NCBI RefSeq assembly: GCF_002813325.1
Contig: NZ_PHUG01000001.1
Coordinates: 930,001-994,000, forward strand
DNA from: Janthinobacterium sp. 64
GTDB lineage: Bacteria > Pseudomonadota > Gammaproteobacteria > Burkholderiales > Burkholderiaceae_D
Direction of reading: 5' to 3'
DNA length: 64,000 nt
Shown here one piece after another: positions 50,784 through 60,255 of this stretch. The notes under the pieces are model-generated. The model saw only the letters and a program-made list of their open reading frames with translations. It was not told where the DNA came from and ran no database searches. Each line of letters starts with the position of its first letter. The stretch's first letter is position 1. Both the position numbers and the translations under genes were made by a program.

Positions 50784-52304
50784 ATGAGCGACAACATTAT
50801 TTTTGAAATGCGCGGCATCGAGAAGCGCTTTGGCGCCACGCGCGCGCTGCGCGGCGTGCACCTGACCGTGCGCAGCGGCGAAATCCATGCCGTGATGGGC
50901 GAGAACGGCGCCGGCAAGAGTACCCTGATGAAAATCCTCTCGGGCGTGTACACCCCCGATGCGGGCGAAATCATCCTCGACGGCAAGCCGATCCGCATCC
51001 GCAACCCGGGCGAGGCACGCGCGCTGGGCATCAACCTGATCTACCAGGAACTGAGCGTGGCCAAGAACATGACGGTGGCGCAGAATGTCTTCATGGGCAG
51101 CGAACCCAAAGGCCCCTTCTGGACCGTCAAGGGCGGCGAAATGCGCGCGCGCACGAACGCCATCCTGGCCGACCTCGGTTCCCGCTTCGACGCCGACACC
51201 ATGGTGTCGACCCTGTCGATTGCCGAGCAGCAGCAGGTGGAAATCGCCCGCGCCCTCGTGCATGAAAGCCGCATCCTGATCATGGACGAGCCCACTGCCG
51301 CCCTGTCCGACCGCGAAACCGAACAATTGTTCCGCATCATCGAAGAGCAGCGCGACAAGGGCCTGGCCGTGCTCTACATCAGCCACCGCATGGCCGAGGT
51401 GGAACGCCTGGCGCGCCGCATCACGGTGCTGCGCGACGGCGCCTATGTGGGCGAACTGGGCAAGGATGAACTGGATCAAAAGAAAGTCGTGCAAATGATG
51501 GTGGGCCGCCCTGCCGACGACTTCTATTCGCACCAGCGGCGCACGACGCGCGGGGCCGAGCGCCTGCGCGTGGAAAACGTGGGCGGCGGCAAGGTCAAGC
51601 CTGCCTCGTTCGCCCTGCATGCGGGTGAAGTGACGGGACTTGCCGGCCTCGTGGGCGCGGGCCGCACGGAACTGGCACGGCTGATCTTTGGCGCCGACAA
51701 GAAGCAATCGGGGCAAGTGTGGCTCGACGGCCAGGAAGTGCACATCAGGCAACCGCTGGCGGCCATCCGCCACGGCATCGGCTATTTGCCCGAGGACCGC
51801 AAGAGCCTGGGCCTGTTCATGCAATTGTCGGCCATGGAAAACATGTCGATGAATATCCTGTCCAGGCATTCCACGGCGGGCGTGGTCAACCGTGGCGCCC
51901 TGACCCAGCTCACGCGCGAGGCGATCAGCAACCTGAACGTCAAGGTCTCCGGCCCGGACGGCATCGTTGGGGGCTTGTCTGGCGGCAACCAGCAGAAAGT
52001 CTTGCTGGCGCGCTGGCTGGCCATCGCGCCCAAGGTCCTCATCCTTGACGAACCGACGCGCGGCGTGGACGTGGGCGCGAAGAGCGAAATCTACAAGATC
52101 ATCCACCAGCTGGCGGACGCGGGCACGGCCGTGCTGTGCATTTCCAGCGAACTGGCCGAGCTGGTCGGCATTTGCGACCGCGTGATGGTGATGTGCGAAG
52201 GCAGGCTCACCGGCGAAGTCACGGGAGACGACATCACGCAGGAAAACATCCTCGCCTATGCCACCCCAGCTGGAAGCGGCATAACAACCATTCAGGAGAT
52301 TTAA
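50784..52304 (+). CDS. Sugar ABC transporter double ATPase, RbsA/XylG-like
   Basis: This 506-residue protein has two nucleotide-binding domains. The first has Walker A GENGAGKST (39-47), LSIAEQQQVEIARAL and Walker B LIMDEP. The second has a degenerate P-loop (GLVGAGRTELAR) and a full signature LSGGNQQKVLLARWL with Walker B LILDEP, the RbsA layout. It drives uptake of the sugar bound by the previous gene. It is followed by the permease after one base. Confidence 0.92.
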   Translation: MSDNIIFEMRGIEKRFGATRALRGVHLTVRSGEIHAVMGENGAGKSTLMKILSGVYTPDAGEIILDGKPIRIRNPGEARALGINLIYQELSVAKNMTVAQNVFMGSEPKGPFWTVKGGEMRARTNAILADLGSRFDADTMVSTLSIAEQQQVEIARALVHESRILIMDEPTAALSDRETEQLFRIIEEQRDKGLAVLYISHRMAEVERLARRITVLRDGAYVGELGKDELDQKKVVQMMVGRPADDFYSHQRRTTRGAERLRVENVGGGKVKPASFALHAGEVTGLAGLVGAGRTELARLIFGADKKQSGQVWLDGQEVHIRQPLAAIRHGIGYLPEDRKSLGLFMQLSAMENMSMNILSRHSTAGVVNRGALTQLTREAISNLNVKVSGPDGIVGGLSGGNQQKVLLARWLAIAPKVLILDEPTRGVDVGAKSEIYKIIHQLADAGTAVLCISSELAELVGICDRVMVMCEGRLTGEVTGDDITQENILAYATPAGSGITTIQEI

Positions 52305-52305
52305 C

Positions 52306-53313
52306 ATGACAACTACCACCCGCGGCGCCGCGCGCGCCGGCGAACCCTTCAATGCCTCGAACCTGATGCGCCGCCTGGGCATGCTGCCCGTGCTGGTGGT
52401 GCTGTACCTGGCCATGTACGGCCTGACCGTGTATTTCTCGGCCGACGGCACCTCGACCTTCATGACCAGCAATAACACCATGAACATCTTCCGCCAGGTG
52501 TCGATCAATATCGTGCTGGCCTCGGGCATGACCTTCGTCATTTTGACCAGCGGCATCGATTTATCGGTCGGCTCCGTGCTGGCCGTCTCGGCCGTGGCAG
52601 GCATGCTGATGTCGCTGTCGGCGCAGTTCGCCGGCTTTTCGATCCCCACGTTCTTGATCGTCGGCCTGCTGCTGGGCGCGCTCAATGGCGTGCTCGTCGC
52701 CCTCGTCGGCCTCAATCCGTTCGTCGTCACCCTGGGCACCATGACGGCCCTGCGCGGCGCCGCCTATTTGCTGGCCGACGGCACCAGCGTGCTGAACACG
52801 GAAATCCCGAGCTTCGAATGGATGGGCAACGGCAGCTTCCTGGCCGTGCCCTGGCTGATCTGGCTGGCGGCGGCCGTCGTCGTGCTGACGTGGTTTATTT
52901 TACGCAAGACGACCCTGGGCCTGCATATCTACGCCGTCGGCGGCAATATTCAGGCGGCACGTTTGACGGGCATCAAGGTCGGCCTCGTGCTGATGTTTGT
53001 CTACACCATCAGCGGCTTGTTCGCCGGCCTTGGCGGCGCCATGTCGGCCAGCCGTCTGTATGCGGCGAACGGCAACTGGGGTAGCGGTTATGAACTCGAT
53101 GCGATTGCGGCGGTCGTGCTCGGTGGAACGAGCCTGATGGGCGGCGTGGGTTCCGTCTGGGGCACCGTCATCGGCGCCCTGATCATCGGCGTGATGAACA
53201 ATGGCTTGACGATTCTGGGCCTGTCGTCGTTCTGGCAGTATGTGGCGAAAGGCGTCGTGATCGTGCTGGCCGTGATCCTGGACAAATGGCGCCAGTCGCA
53301 CGCGCAGAACTAA
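52306..53313 (+). CDS. Sugar ABC transporter permease, RbsC-like
   Basis: This 335-residue permease has eight to ten membrane segments and the BPD_transp_2 hallmarks TSGIDLSVGSVLAVSAVAG, GLNPFVVTLGTM and AIAAVVLGGTSLMGGVGSVWGTVIGAL. It forms the membrane channel. It ends the pentose module; a palindromic repeat follows 19 bases later. Confidence 0.92.
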   Translation: MTTTTRGAARAGEPFNASNLMRRLGMLPVLVVLYLAMYGLTVYFSADGTSTFMTSNNTMNIFRQVSINIVLASGMTFVILTSGIDLSVGSVLAVSAVAGMLMSLSAQFAGFSIPTFLIVGLLLGALNGVLVALVGLNPFVVTLGTMTALRGAAYLLADGTSVLNTEIPSFEWMGNGSFLAVPWLIWLAAAVVVLTWFILRKTTLGLHIYAVGGNIQAARLTGIKVGLVLMFVYTISGLFAGLGGAMSASRLYAANGNWGSGYELDAIAAVVLGGTSLMGGVGSVWGTVIGALIIGVMNNGLTILGLSSFWQYVAKGVVIVLAVILDKWRQSHAQN

Positions 53314-53332
53314 GAGTAGCCCGGTAAGTGCC

Positions 53333-53360
53333 GGGGTCGTACCCTGCAGGGTACGACCCC
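53333..53360. repeat. Intergenic palindrome, GGGGTC family, copy 2
   Basis: A perfect 28-base palindrome (ggggtcgtaccctg and its reverse complement), followed by agtccttgctcctgggttaacg. The tail resembles that after copy 3 (agcccttcgctttggggtta), so the repeated unit is about 50 bases long. It lies between rbsC-like and a convergent GNAT gene and could end transcription. Confidence 0.8.
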
Positions 53361-53383
53361 AGTCCTTGCTCCTGGGTTAACGC

Positions 53384-53809
53384 TTAAAATTCCAGCCGCA
53401 TCTCCACATGCGCAATCCCCGCCTCTTCAAACTGTTCTCCTTGCTGCACAAAACCGTGGCGCGCATAAAATGGCGCGGCCACGGTTTGCGCGTTCAAGAC
53501 CACCGCCTTGTCGCCACGTTCGCGGGCTTTCTCCATCAGCAAGGTAAGAATGGCGCCGCCCACGCCCGTGCCGCGTCCAGGCTGGCGCACGGCCATGCGG
53601 CCGATGTGGCCGTCCGGCAATAGCCGGCCTGTGCCGATGGCCTTGCCGGCGTCATCGTAGGCAACGGCGTGCAGGCAGACGGCGTCCATGTCGTCGAGTT
53701 CGATCTCGGCCGGCACTTTCTGTTCATCGACGAAAACTTCAAAACGGATGGCGGTGGCGTCAGGGCCCAGGGTAGCCCAGTCGCCGAGGCGGATGGTGTG
53801 CTTGGTCAT
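53384..53809 (-). CDS. GNAT-family N-acetyltransferase
   Basis: This 141-residue protein has the short YjcF/ElaA-like GNAT layout: AIRFEVFVDEQKVPAEIELDDMD near the N-terminus, RMAVRQPGRGTGVGGAIL (motif A, acetyl-CoA loop GRGTGVG), VVLNAQTVAAPFYARHGF (motif B) and the final HVEMRL strand. It acetylates an unknown amine. It is convergent with the pentose module and stands alone. Confidence 0.87.
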   Translation of the reverse strand: MTKHTIRLGDWATLGPDATAIRFEVFVDEQKVPAEIELDDMDAVCLHAVAYDDAGKAIGTGRLLPDGHIGRMAVRQPGRGTGVGGAILTLLMEKARERGDKAVVLNAQTVAAPFYARHGFVQQGEQFEEAGIAHVEMRLEF

Positions 53810-53869
53810 GGTGTAATGTAGAAAGAGACAGGCCGCAATTGTCGCACGGCCTGCCTTGCCGCAGAGAGA

Positions 53870-54865
53870 TCAGCTGAGCTTGACCAACTGCTTGCCGAAG
53901 TTACGGCCTTTCAACAGGCCGATGAAGGCTTCCGGCGCACTGGCCAGGCCTTCGGCCACGGATTCGCGAAATGTCAGCTTGCCCGTCGCCACCAGGGTAC
54001 CCAATTCCGCCAGGCCTTGTGGCCAGAATTCCGGCTGCTCCGAGACGATAAAGCCGCGCACGGTGAGGCGGTTGGTGAGGATCAGGCGTGCATTGTCGAG
54101 CGGCGTCGGTTCGCCGTTGTAGCCGGCAATCCAGCCGCACACGGCCACGCGGCCAAACGCGTTGGTGCGCGCCAGCGCCGCATCGAAGATGGCGCCGCCC
54201 ACGTTTTCAAAGATGGCATCGATGCCGTCCGGCGTGGCCGCCGCCAAATCGGCCTCAAGATTGCCCGCCTTGTAGTCGACGCAAGCATCGAAACCCAGTT
54301 CATTCACCACATAGGCGCACTTGTCCGCACCGCCCGCGGTGCCGACCACGCGGCAGCCTTTCAGTTTCGCCAACTGGCCCACGACGCTGCCCACGGCGCC
54401 GCTGGCGGCCGACACGACCACGGTTTCCCCCGCTTTCGGCGCCATGATCTGGTTCAAGCCATACCAGGCCGTCATGCCCGGCATGCCGACGGCGCCCAGG
54501 TAGGCCGAGGCGGGAATATGCGTCGTATCGACCTTGCGCAGCATGGTGCCGTCCGATACGGCCACTTCCGTCCAGCCCAGCGTCCCCACCACCGTGTCGC
54601 CCACGGCGAACTTCGGATGCTTCGATTCGAGCACCACGCCCACCGTGCCGCCTATCATGGTTTCATTCAAAGCCTGCGGCGCCGCATAGCTTTTATTGGC
54701 GCTCATGCGCCCGCGCATGTAGGGATCGAGCGACAGAAACTGGTTGCGTACCAGCAACTGACCATCCTTGATGACGGGAAGGTCTTGAGTTTCCAGGCGG
54801 AAGTTATCTGGCTGCACTTCGGCTGTCGGGCGCGAGGCGAGGACGATGCGTTGGTAGGTGGTCAT
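53870..54865 (-). CDS. CurA-like NADP-dependent medium-chain oxidoreductase
   Basis: This 331-residue zinc-free MDR protein has FLSLDPYMRGRMS, GMTAWYGL, the Rossmann motif VVSAASGAVGSVVGQLAKLKG and FENVGGAIFDAAL, matching the prostaglandin reductase/CurA group that reduces enones with NADPH. I start at ATG 54865 behind AAGGAG. It is likely co-directional with but separate from the upstream Dabb gene, with a repeat between them. Confidence 0.88.
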   Translation of the reverse strand: MTTYQRIVLASRPTAEVQPDNFRLETQDLPVIKDGQLLVRNQFLSLDPYMRGRMSANKSYAAPQALNETMIGGTVGVVLESKHPKFAVGDTVVGTLGWTEVAVSDGTMLRKVDTTHIPASAYLGAVGMPGMTAWYGLNQIMAPKAGETVVVSAASGAVGSVVGQLAKLKGCRVVGTAGGADKCAYVVNELGFDACVDYKAGNLEADLAAATPDGIDAIFENVGGAIFDAALARTNAFGRVAVCGWIAGYNGEPTPLDNARLILTNRLTVRGFIVSEQPEFWPQGLAELGTLVATGKLTFRESVAEGLASAPEAFIGLLKGRNFGKQLVKLS

Positions 54866-54911
54866 GAATGCTCCTTGTTGGACGAACAATCTCAACCCTA
54901 GAGCAAAGACC

Positions 54912-54938
54912 GGGGTCTGACCCTCAGGGTCTGACCCC
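54912..54938. repeat. Intergenic palindrome, GGGGTC family, copy 3
   Basis: ggggtctgaccct-cagggtctgacccc is an imperfect palindrome and also a direct repeat of gggtctgaccc. The tail agcccttcgctttggggtta resembles the one after copy 2. It lies between the CurA-like gene and the Dabb gene. Confidence 0.75.
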
Positions 54939-54966
54939 AGCCCTTCGCTTTGGGGTTAACGGGTTT

Positions 54967-55269
54967 TCAAATCTCATAGTCCATACATTGCCGCGCTTCC
55001 CGTACCGCCCCAAAAAACGGCTTGATTTTCACGTGCTCGGGATGGTTCTGATAAGCATCGAGCGCTGCGCGGCTGGCGAATTCGCTGTACAGGACGATGT
55101 CGTAGGTGGCTTCCAGGCCCGGCTGGGCCACGGCGGCTTCGAATGTCAGGATGCCGGGTACCAGGTTCGAACAGGAATCGAGCAGAGCCTTGAGTTTCAA
55201 GGCGTTCGTGGCGCGGTCAGCGCCTTCGGCGTGGTCTTTGAGTTTCCAGAAAACGATGTGCTTGATCAT
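54967..55269 (-). CDS. Dabb (stress-responsive A/B barrel) domain protein
   Basis: A 100-residue protein with the Dabb pattern: MIKHIVFWKLKD at the N-terminus, AQPGLEATYDIVLYSEFASRAALDAYQNHPEHVK and the C-terminal strand. The motif YQNHPEH is typical. These dimeric ferredoxin-like barrels include stress proteins and some cyclases; the role here is unknown. I start at ATG 55269; the upstream frame lacks a ribosome site. Confidence 0.85.
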   Translation of the reverse strand: MIKHIVFWKLKDHAEGADRATNALKLKALLDSCSNLVPGILTFEAAVAQPGLEATYDIVLYSEFASRAALDAYQNHPEHVKIKPFFGAVREARQCMDYEI

Positions 55270-55360
55270 GGCGGGTGCGATGGAGAGTAGGCAAAGAGAG
55301 CCGATACTGTAACCGCTATCGGCCCACTCTGCAGCACGCACGCCACCAAGCCAGACTAGA

Positions 55361-56539
55361 CTAGACGACTTCGAACAGCCCTGCCGCGCCTTGCCCGCCG
55401 CCGATGCACATGGTCACCACCACGTATTTGACGCCGCGGCGCTTGCCTTCGATCAAGGCATGGCCCGTCAGGCGCGCACCCGACACGCCGTACGGATGGC
55501 CCACGGCAATCGCCCCGCCGTTCACGTTCAGGCGCTCCATGGGGATGCCCAGGGTGTCGGCGCAGTACAGCACCTGCACGGCAAATGCTTCGTTGAGTTC
55601 CCACAGGCCGATGTCGGCGACAGTCAAGCCCGCCTTTTTCAGCAGTTTCGGAATGGCAAACACGGGGCCGATGCCCATTTCATCGGGTTCACAGCCGGCC
55701 ACGGCAAAGCCGCGGAAGATGCCCAGCGGCTGCAGCCCTTTCGCTTCGGCCACTTTGGCGTTCATGACGATGGCCATCGAGGCGCCGTCGGAAAACTGGC
55801 TGGCATTGCCGGCGCTGATGACGCCGCCAGGAATGGCCGGGCGGATCTTCGCCACGCCGTCATACGTCGTGTCGGCACGGATGCCTTCGTCGGCGCAGAT
55901 CGTCACTTCGCGCGACACCAGCATGCCGCTGGCCTTGTCGGCCACGCCCATGATGGTGGTCATCGGCACGATTTCCGCGTCGAACAGGGCGGCGGCCTGG
56001 GCGCTTGCTGCGCGCTGCTGGCTTTGCGCGCCATAGGCATCCTGGCGCTCGCGCGAAATCTGGTAGCGCTTGGCCACGGTTTCGGCCGTCTGCAGCATGG
56101 GCCAGTACAGTTCCGGCTTGTGCTGCTGCAGCCAAACTTCGCGGTACATATGCGTATTCATTTCGTTCTGCACGCAGGAAATCGATTCCACGCCGCCCGC
56201 CGCATAGATATCGCCTTCGCCGGCGATGATGCGTTGCGCGGCCAGGGCGATCGCTTGCAAGCCCGAAGAACAAAAACGGTTGATGGTCATGCCGGCCGTG
56301 GTGACGGGGCAGCCACCGCGCAGCGCCACCTGGCGCGCGATATTGCCGCCCGTGGCGCCTTCGGGAAAGGCGCAGCCGACCAGCACGTCTTCCACTTCCT
56401 CCGCCTCGATGCGCGCGCGCTCGACGGCGGCCGCCAGCACGTGGCCGCCCAGGGTGGCGCCATGCGTCATGTTGAACGCGCCCTTCCAGGACTTGGCCAG
56501 GCCCGTGCGGGCGGTCGATACGATGACGGCTTCATTCAT
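55361..56539 (-). CDS. Acetyl-CoA acetyltransferase (thiolase)
   Basis: This 392-residue thiolase has the acylated Cys90 in NRFCSSGLQ, His348 in [12 protein letters not shown] and Cys378 in [10 protein letters not shown], the complete catalytic set. It condenses or cleaves acyl-CoA and probably belongs to fatty-acid or short-chain oxidation; residues at the substrate loop (ENMSHTTG-like in FadA) are not distinctive. It is divergent from the MHS transporter. Confidence 0.9.
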   Translation of the reverse strand: MNEAVIVSTARTGLAKSWKGAFNMTHGATLGGHVLAAAVERARIEAEEVEDVLVGCAFPEGATGGNIARQVALRGGCPVTTAGMTINRFCSSGLQAIALAAQRIIAGEGDIYAAGGVESISCVQNEMNTHMYREVWLQQHKPELYWPMLQTAETVAKRYQISRERQDAYGAQSQQRAASAQAAALFDAEIVPMTTIMGVADKASGMLVSREVTICADEGIRADTTYDGVAKIRPAIPGGVISAGNASQFSDGASMAIVMNAKVAEAKGLQPLGIFRGFAVAGCEPDEMGIGPVFAIPKLLKKAGLTVADIGLWELNEAFAVQVLYCADTLGIPMERLNVNGGAIAVGHPYGVSGARLTGHALIEGKRRGVKYVVVTMCIGGGQGAAGLFEVV

Positions 56540-56769
56540 GCTGTGTCTCCTTGTGGGGATATTTTATGGGGTGAGGTATCTGCAGGATGAGAATAGCACA
56601 TTTAAGTACGGTCGTTCGCAAAGTTGCAAGGGATGGTATTTTGTAAGCTTGACGTAAGTTTCAAGCAAGCATGGCGTAAGGTTCGAAGAACACACTCGCC
56701 CCAAGCTGTTGCAAGAATGGTCAAAAAGACCTCGGCACCAGTTCACTATAAAACATAGGGAGACAAACC

Positions 56770-58470
56770 ATGGCATCACCATCCGGCTCGGCCGACGTAC
56801 GGAAAATGTCCACCAAAGGAACGCCGATTACACCCGAGGAACGCAAGGTCATCTTTGCATCCTCTCTCGGCACCGTCTTTGAATGGTACGATTTTTATCT
56901 GTACGGTTCGCTCGCATCCATCATCGCCAAGCAATTTTTCATCGGCGACCCCACCACCACCTTCATTTTCGCGCTGCTGGCCTTTGCCGCCGGCTTCATC
57001 GTGCGTCCGTTCGGCGCGCTGGTCTTCGGCCGCCTGGGCGACATGATCGGGCGCAAGTACACCTTCCTGATCACCATTCTGATCATGGGCGGCTCCACCT
57101 TCATCGTCGGCTTGCTGCCGGGCCATGCCTCCATCGGCATCGCCGCGCCTATCATCCTCGTCATCCTGCGCATTCTGCAAGGCCTGGCGCTGGGCGGCGA
57201 GTATGGCGGCGCAGCCACCTATGTGGCCGAGCATGCGCCTGAAGGCAAGCGCGGCGCGTTCACGGCGTGGATACAGACGACGGCAACCCTGGGCTTCTTC
57301 CTGTCGCTGATGGTCATCCTGGGCACCCGCCTGGCGACCGGCGAGAAGGATTTCGAAGCGTGGGGCTGGCGCATTCCCTTCCTGGTTTCCGTCATCCTGC
57401 TGGGCATTTCCGTATGGATCCGCCTGGCCATGAATGAATCGCCCGCGTTTTCCAAGATGAAAGCCGAGGGCAAGACCTCGAAAGCGCCACTGACGGAAGC
57501 GTTCGGCAAGTGGAAAAACCTGAAGATCGTCATCCTGGCCCTGATCGGCCTGACCGCCGGCCAGGCCGTCGTCTGGTACACGGGCCAGTTCTACGCCCTG
57601 TTCTTCATGATCCAGACCCTGAAAGTAGACCTGGCAACGGCCAACGTGCTCGTCGCCATCGCCCTGCTGCTGGCCACGCCGTTCTTCCTGTTCTTCGGCA
57701 GCCTGTCGGACCGCATCGGCCGCAAGTACATCATCCTCGGCGGCTGCCTGATCGCCGCCCTGACTTACTTCCCGATCTTCAGCGGCCTGACCCACTTCGC
57801 CAATCCGCAGCTGGAAGCGGCTCTGAAGAACTCGCCAGTGGTGGTGGTGGCCGATCCCGCTTCCTGCCACTTCCAGTTCAACATGACGGGCACGAAGAAG
57901 TTCCCATCGTCGTGCGACATCGCCACGGGCTTCCTGTCGAACAGCTCGGTGAATTACACGAAGGAAGACGCGCCAGCCGGCTCAATCGCCAAGGTACGCA
58001 TCGGTACGAAGGAATTTACGTCGTTTAACGCCGTCATGACGGCCGACGGCCTGAACTTCGATGCAGAAAGCAAGGCCCATGAAGCAGCGCTGAAGAAAGA
58101 AATTGGCGCCGGCATCAAAGAAGCGGGCTACCCTGCGAAAGCCGATCCGGACCAGATCAACAAGCCGATGGTGGTCTTGCTGCTGTTCATCCTGGTGCTG
58201 TATGTCACCATGGTGTATGGCCCGATCGCCGCCATGCTGGTGGAAATGTTCCCGACACGTATACGTTACACCTCGATGTCCCTGCCCTACCATATCGGTA
58301 ACGGCTGGTTCGGCGGCTTGCTGCCGACCACGGCCTTCGCGCTGGTGGCCTTCAAAGGCGACATTTATTATGGCCTGTGGTACCCGATCGTCGTCGCCCT
58401 GGCGACTGTCGTGATCGGCACCCTGTTCGTCAAGGAAACCAAGGACAACAATATCTACGCGGACGACTGA
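56770..58470 (+). CDS. MHS-family MFS transporter with a large extra loop
   Basis: This 566-residue carrier has 12 membrane helices. The MHS motifs are FEWYDFYLYGSLAS, RPFGALVFGRLGDMIGRKY, RILQGLALGGEYGGAATYVAEHAP and DRIGRKYIILGG. Between about residues 345 and 460 a non-membrane insert with two Cys (SCHFQFNM, SSCDIA) and charged stretches splits the second half, before KPMVVLLLFILVLYVTMVYG. Typical MHS proteins lack such an insert, although longer ones exist. It likely moves an organic acid or osmolyte. It is followed by a terminator. Confidence 0.88.
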   Translation: MASPSGSADVRKMSTKGTPITPEERKVIFASSLGTVFEWYDFYLYGSLASIIAKQFFIGDPTTTFIFALLAFAAGFIVRPFGALVFGRLGDMIGRKYTFLITILIMGGSTFIVGLLPGHASIGIAAPIILVILRILQGLALGGEYGGAATYVAEHAPEGKRGAFTAWIQTTATLGFFLSLMVILGTRLATGEKDFEAWGWRIPFLVSVILLGISVWIRLAMNESPAFSKMKAEGKTSKAPLTEAFGKWKNLKIVILALIGLTAGQAVVWYTGQFYALFFMIQTLKVDLATANVLVAIALLLATPFFLFFGSLSDRIGRKYIILGGCLIAALTYFPIFSGLTHFANPQLEAALKNSPVVVVADPASCHFQFNMTGTKKFPSSCDIATGFLSNSSVNYTKEDAPAGSIAKVRIGTKEFTSFNAVMTADGLNFDAESKAHEAALKKEIGAGIKEAGYPAKADPDQINKPMVVLLLFILVLYVTMVYGPIAAMLVEMFPTRIRYTSMSLPYHIGNGWFGGLLPTTAFALVAFKGDIYYGLWYPIVVALATVVIGTLFVKETKDNNIYADD

Positions 58471-58512
58471 TCCGATGCAAGCCCCGGTCGCAAGGCCGGG
58501 GTCCGCAATGCA

Positions 58513-58544
58513 AAACGCCGCTGACTGGTCAGCGGCGTTTTTTT
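58513..58544 (+). terminator. Rho-independent terminator after the MHS transporter
   Basis: AACGCCGCTGAC-tg-GTCAGCGGCGTT with seven T residues, a 12-base perfect stem, 42 bases after the stop. It also faces the end of the convergent lipoprotein gene. Confidence 0.94.
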
Positions 58545-58558
58545 ATGTACTTGCAAGC

Positions 58559-58762
58559 TTACTTTTCGCTCTTGCCCTTTTTCACCTGGTCGCGCTGCTG
58601 CACGTATTCCTGGTAGCTGGTCTGGTTGCGCTTGCGGCAGGCGTTGCGGTCGTCAAAATTATTGAGGCTGTTGCAATACTCACCGATCTTGTCCCGGTTC
58701 GCGTCATACAAGACTTCACAGCCAGTCATGGCCAGCAAGAAGGGAACGATCAGATATTTCAT
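58559..58762 (-). CDS. Small lipoprotein, unknown function
   Basis: A 67-residue protein with a lipoprotein signal (MKYLIVPFLLAMTGC), so Cys15 is lipidated, followed by a helical, charged mature part (YDANRDKIGEYCNSLNNF, then RKRNQTSYQEYVQQRDQVKK). Two Cys in the mature part may pair. The start ATG 58762 has GAGAG upstream; ATG 58774 is an alternative. The family is unknown. Confidence 0.75.
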   Translation of the reverse strand: MKYLIVPFLLAMTGCEVLYDANRDKIGEYCNSLNNFDDRNACRKRNQTSYQEYVQQRDQVKKGKSEK

Positions 58763-58876
58763 TGCTACTCTCATGGATAGGGACGAAATTGCGCGTAAAA
58801 ACACCAGATTGCCCACTGGATAAGCGAGCAAGCTTTATCTTAACGCGATCCTGACGGAAAGTACAAGCGCTCGGTA

Positions 58877-59818
58877 TTACTTAGTGGAAGGGATACCCGG
58901 CCCAACGGCCTGATCAGCGCCGGCCTCCTCGTTCAACAGCGGATTGCCCGCCGCAAACGCCGCCAGGTGTTCCAGCAGCACGCGCACGCGGGCCGGCAGG
59001 TAGCGCCGCTGCGTCCATACGGCGTACACATGGCGCGGCTGCTGCATCCAGTCGGGCAGCACGCGCACGAGGCTGCCACTGGCCACTTCGTTGCGGCACT
59101 GCAAAAGCGGACACAGCAAGATGCCGATGCCCGCATCGGCCATCTCCACGGCCAGGCGCATTTCATTGACGCGCAGGCGCGCCTGCGGTTCGATCACCAG
59201 CTCGGCGCCGTCGCCGGGGCGCCGCAAGCGCCAGCTGCGCAGCGGTTCGGCCACGATCAGCTCGTGCTTTTCCAGCTCCTGCAAGTCGCGCGGCACGCCG
59301 GCGCGCGCCAGGTAGGCGGGCGCGGCCACCATCACCAGCGCGGCGCTGCCCAGGCGGCGCTGCATCAGCGAAGAATCGTCGAGCGCGCCCACGCGGATGG
59401 CCAGGTCGGCGCCGCTGCCCACCAGGTCTTGCAGCAGATTCGACAGTTCCAGCTCCAGGCGGATATCCGGGTACTGCCGCATGAAGCTGACCCAGGCGGG
59501 CGTCAGCAAGCCGCTGGCGAAATTCACGGGCGCCAGCACGCGGATGCTGCCCGAGACGGCCGACAGGCTGGCGTCGAGCTGCTGCGTCGCTTGCCGCAAG
59601 GCATGCACCAAAGGACGGCACTGCTCGTAGTATTGCCAGCCTTCCGCCGTCGGCTGCAAGCGGCGCGCGCTGCGGTTGAGCAAGCGGTAGCCGAGCTGGC
59701 TTTCCAGCTTTTGCAGCCGCCGCGTGACGGTGGCGGCCGGCAAGTCTTCCTTGACGGCCGCCGCATGCAGGCTGCCCGCCTCGACAATGGCGACAAATAA
59801 GGCTAAATCATCAAGCAT
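58877..59818 (-). CDS. LysR-family transcriptional regulator
   Basis: This 313-residue regulator has an N-terminal winged helix (LALFVAIVEAGSLHAAAVKE, then PAATVTRRLQKLESQLGYRLL) and a LysR substrate domain (GSIRVLAPVNFASGLL, DLAIRVGALDDSSLMQRRL). It likely regulates itself and the divergent DUF2798 gene from the AT-rich gap between them. The effector is unknown. Confidence 0.92.
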   Translation of the reverse strand: MLDDLALFVAIVEAGSLHAAAVKEDLPAATVTRRLQKLESQLGYRLLNRSARRLQPTAEGWQYYEQCRPLVHALRQATQQLDASLSAVSGSIRVLAPVNFASGLLTPAWVSFMRQYPDIRLELELSNLLQDLVGSGADLAIRVGALDDSSLMQRRLGSAALVMVAAPAYLARAGVPRDLQELEKHELIVAEPLRSWRLRRPGDGAELVIEPQARLRVNEMRLAVEMADAGIGILLCPLLQCRNEVASGSLVRVLPDWMQQPRHVYAVWTQRRYLPARVRVLLEHLAAFAAGNPLLNEEAGADQAVGPGIPSTK

Positions 59819-59914
59819 GATTGCATTTATGGAATTTGAAATTAAAAATATGGCTCTAGTATAGATTGCTGCAAGTCGTTACGCTGCATATCTTCACCAT
59901 TTTGAAAGTGTCCC
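59819..59914. promoter_or_regulatory. Shared LysR/DUF2798 control region
   Basis: The 96 bases between divergent genes are AT-rich, with ATGGAATTTGAAATT and a TAGTATAGATT -10-like stretch. LysR regulators often bind T-N11-A sites in such gaps; several T-N11-A matches are possible, but none stands out. Confidence 0.4.
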
Positions 59915-60154
59915 ATGTCCGATGCCCTGCGCCTGCGCTGCGTATTTGCCTTCCTGATGTCGCTGCTCATGACCCTGCTGATGAGCGCCTGGGTCACCTG
60001 GCTCAATATCGGCCTGCAGAGCGACTTCCTGCCCCGCTGGCGCCATGCCTTCTTTGCCGCCTGGCCCGTGGCCTTCTGCGCCGTGATGCTGTTCGCGCCC
60101 CGCGTGCAGTTGATGAGCCGCAGTATCGTGGCACGCTTCGCCAACCAGCCTTAA
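59915..60154 (+). CDS. DUF2798-family small membrane protein
   Basis: A 79-residue protein with two transmembrane helices (about 12-34 and 45-62), the DUF2798 pattern FAFLMSLLMTLLMSAWVTW and WRHAFFAAWPVAF, ending RSIVARFANQP. Its divergent position beside a LysR gene is a common arrangement for this family. The role is unknown. Confidence 0.85.
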   Translation: MSDALRLRCVFAFLMSLLMTLLMSAWVTWLNIGLQSDFLPRWRHAFFAAWPVAFCAVMLFAPRVQLMSRSIVARFANQP

Positions 60155-60255
60155 CCGGCAGTTGGCCGCCGCCGGTGTCACTCGGTTACTTCGGCCCACG
60201 GCCGTCCTGATCCGGGCTATGCTATGGCCGTCCTTGTTTTTACAGTGGAATGCCC

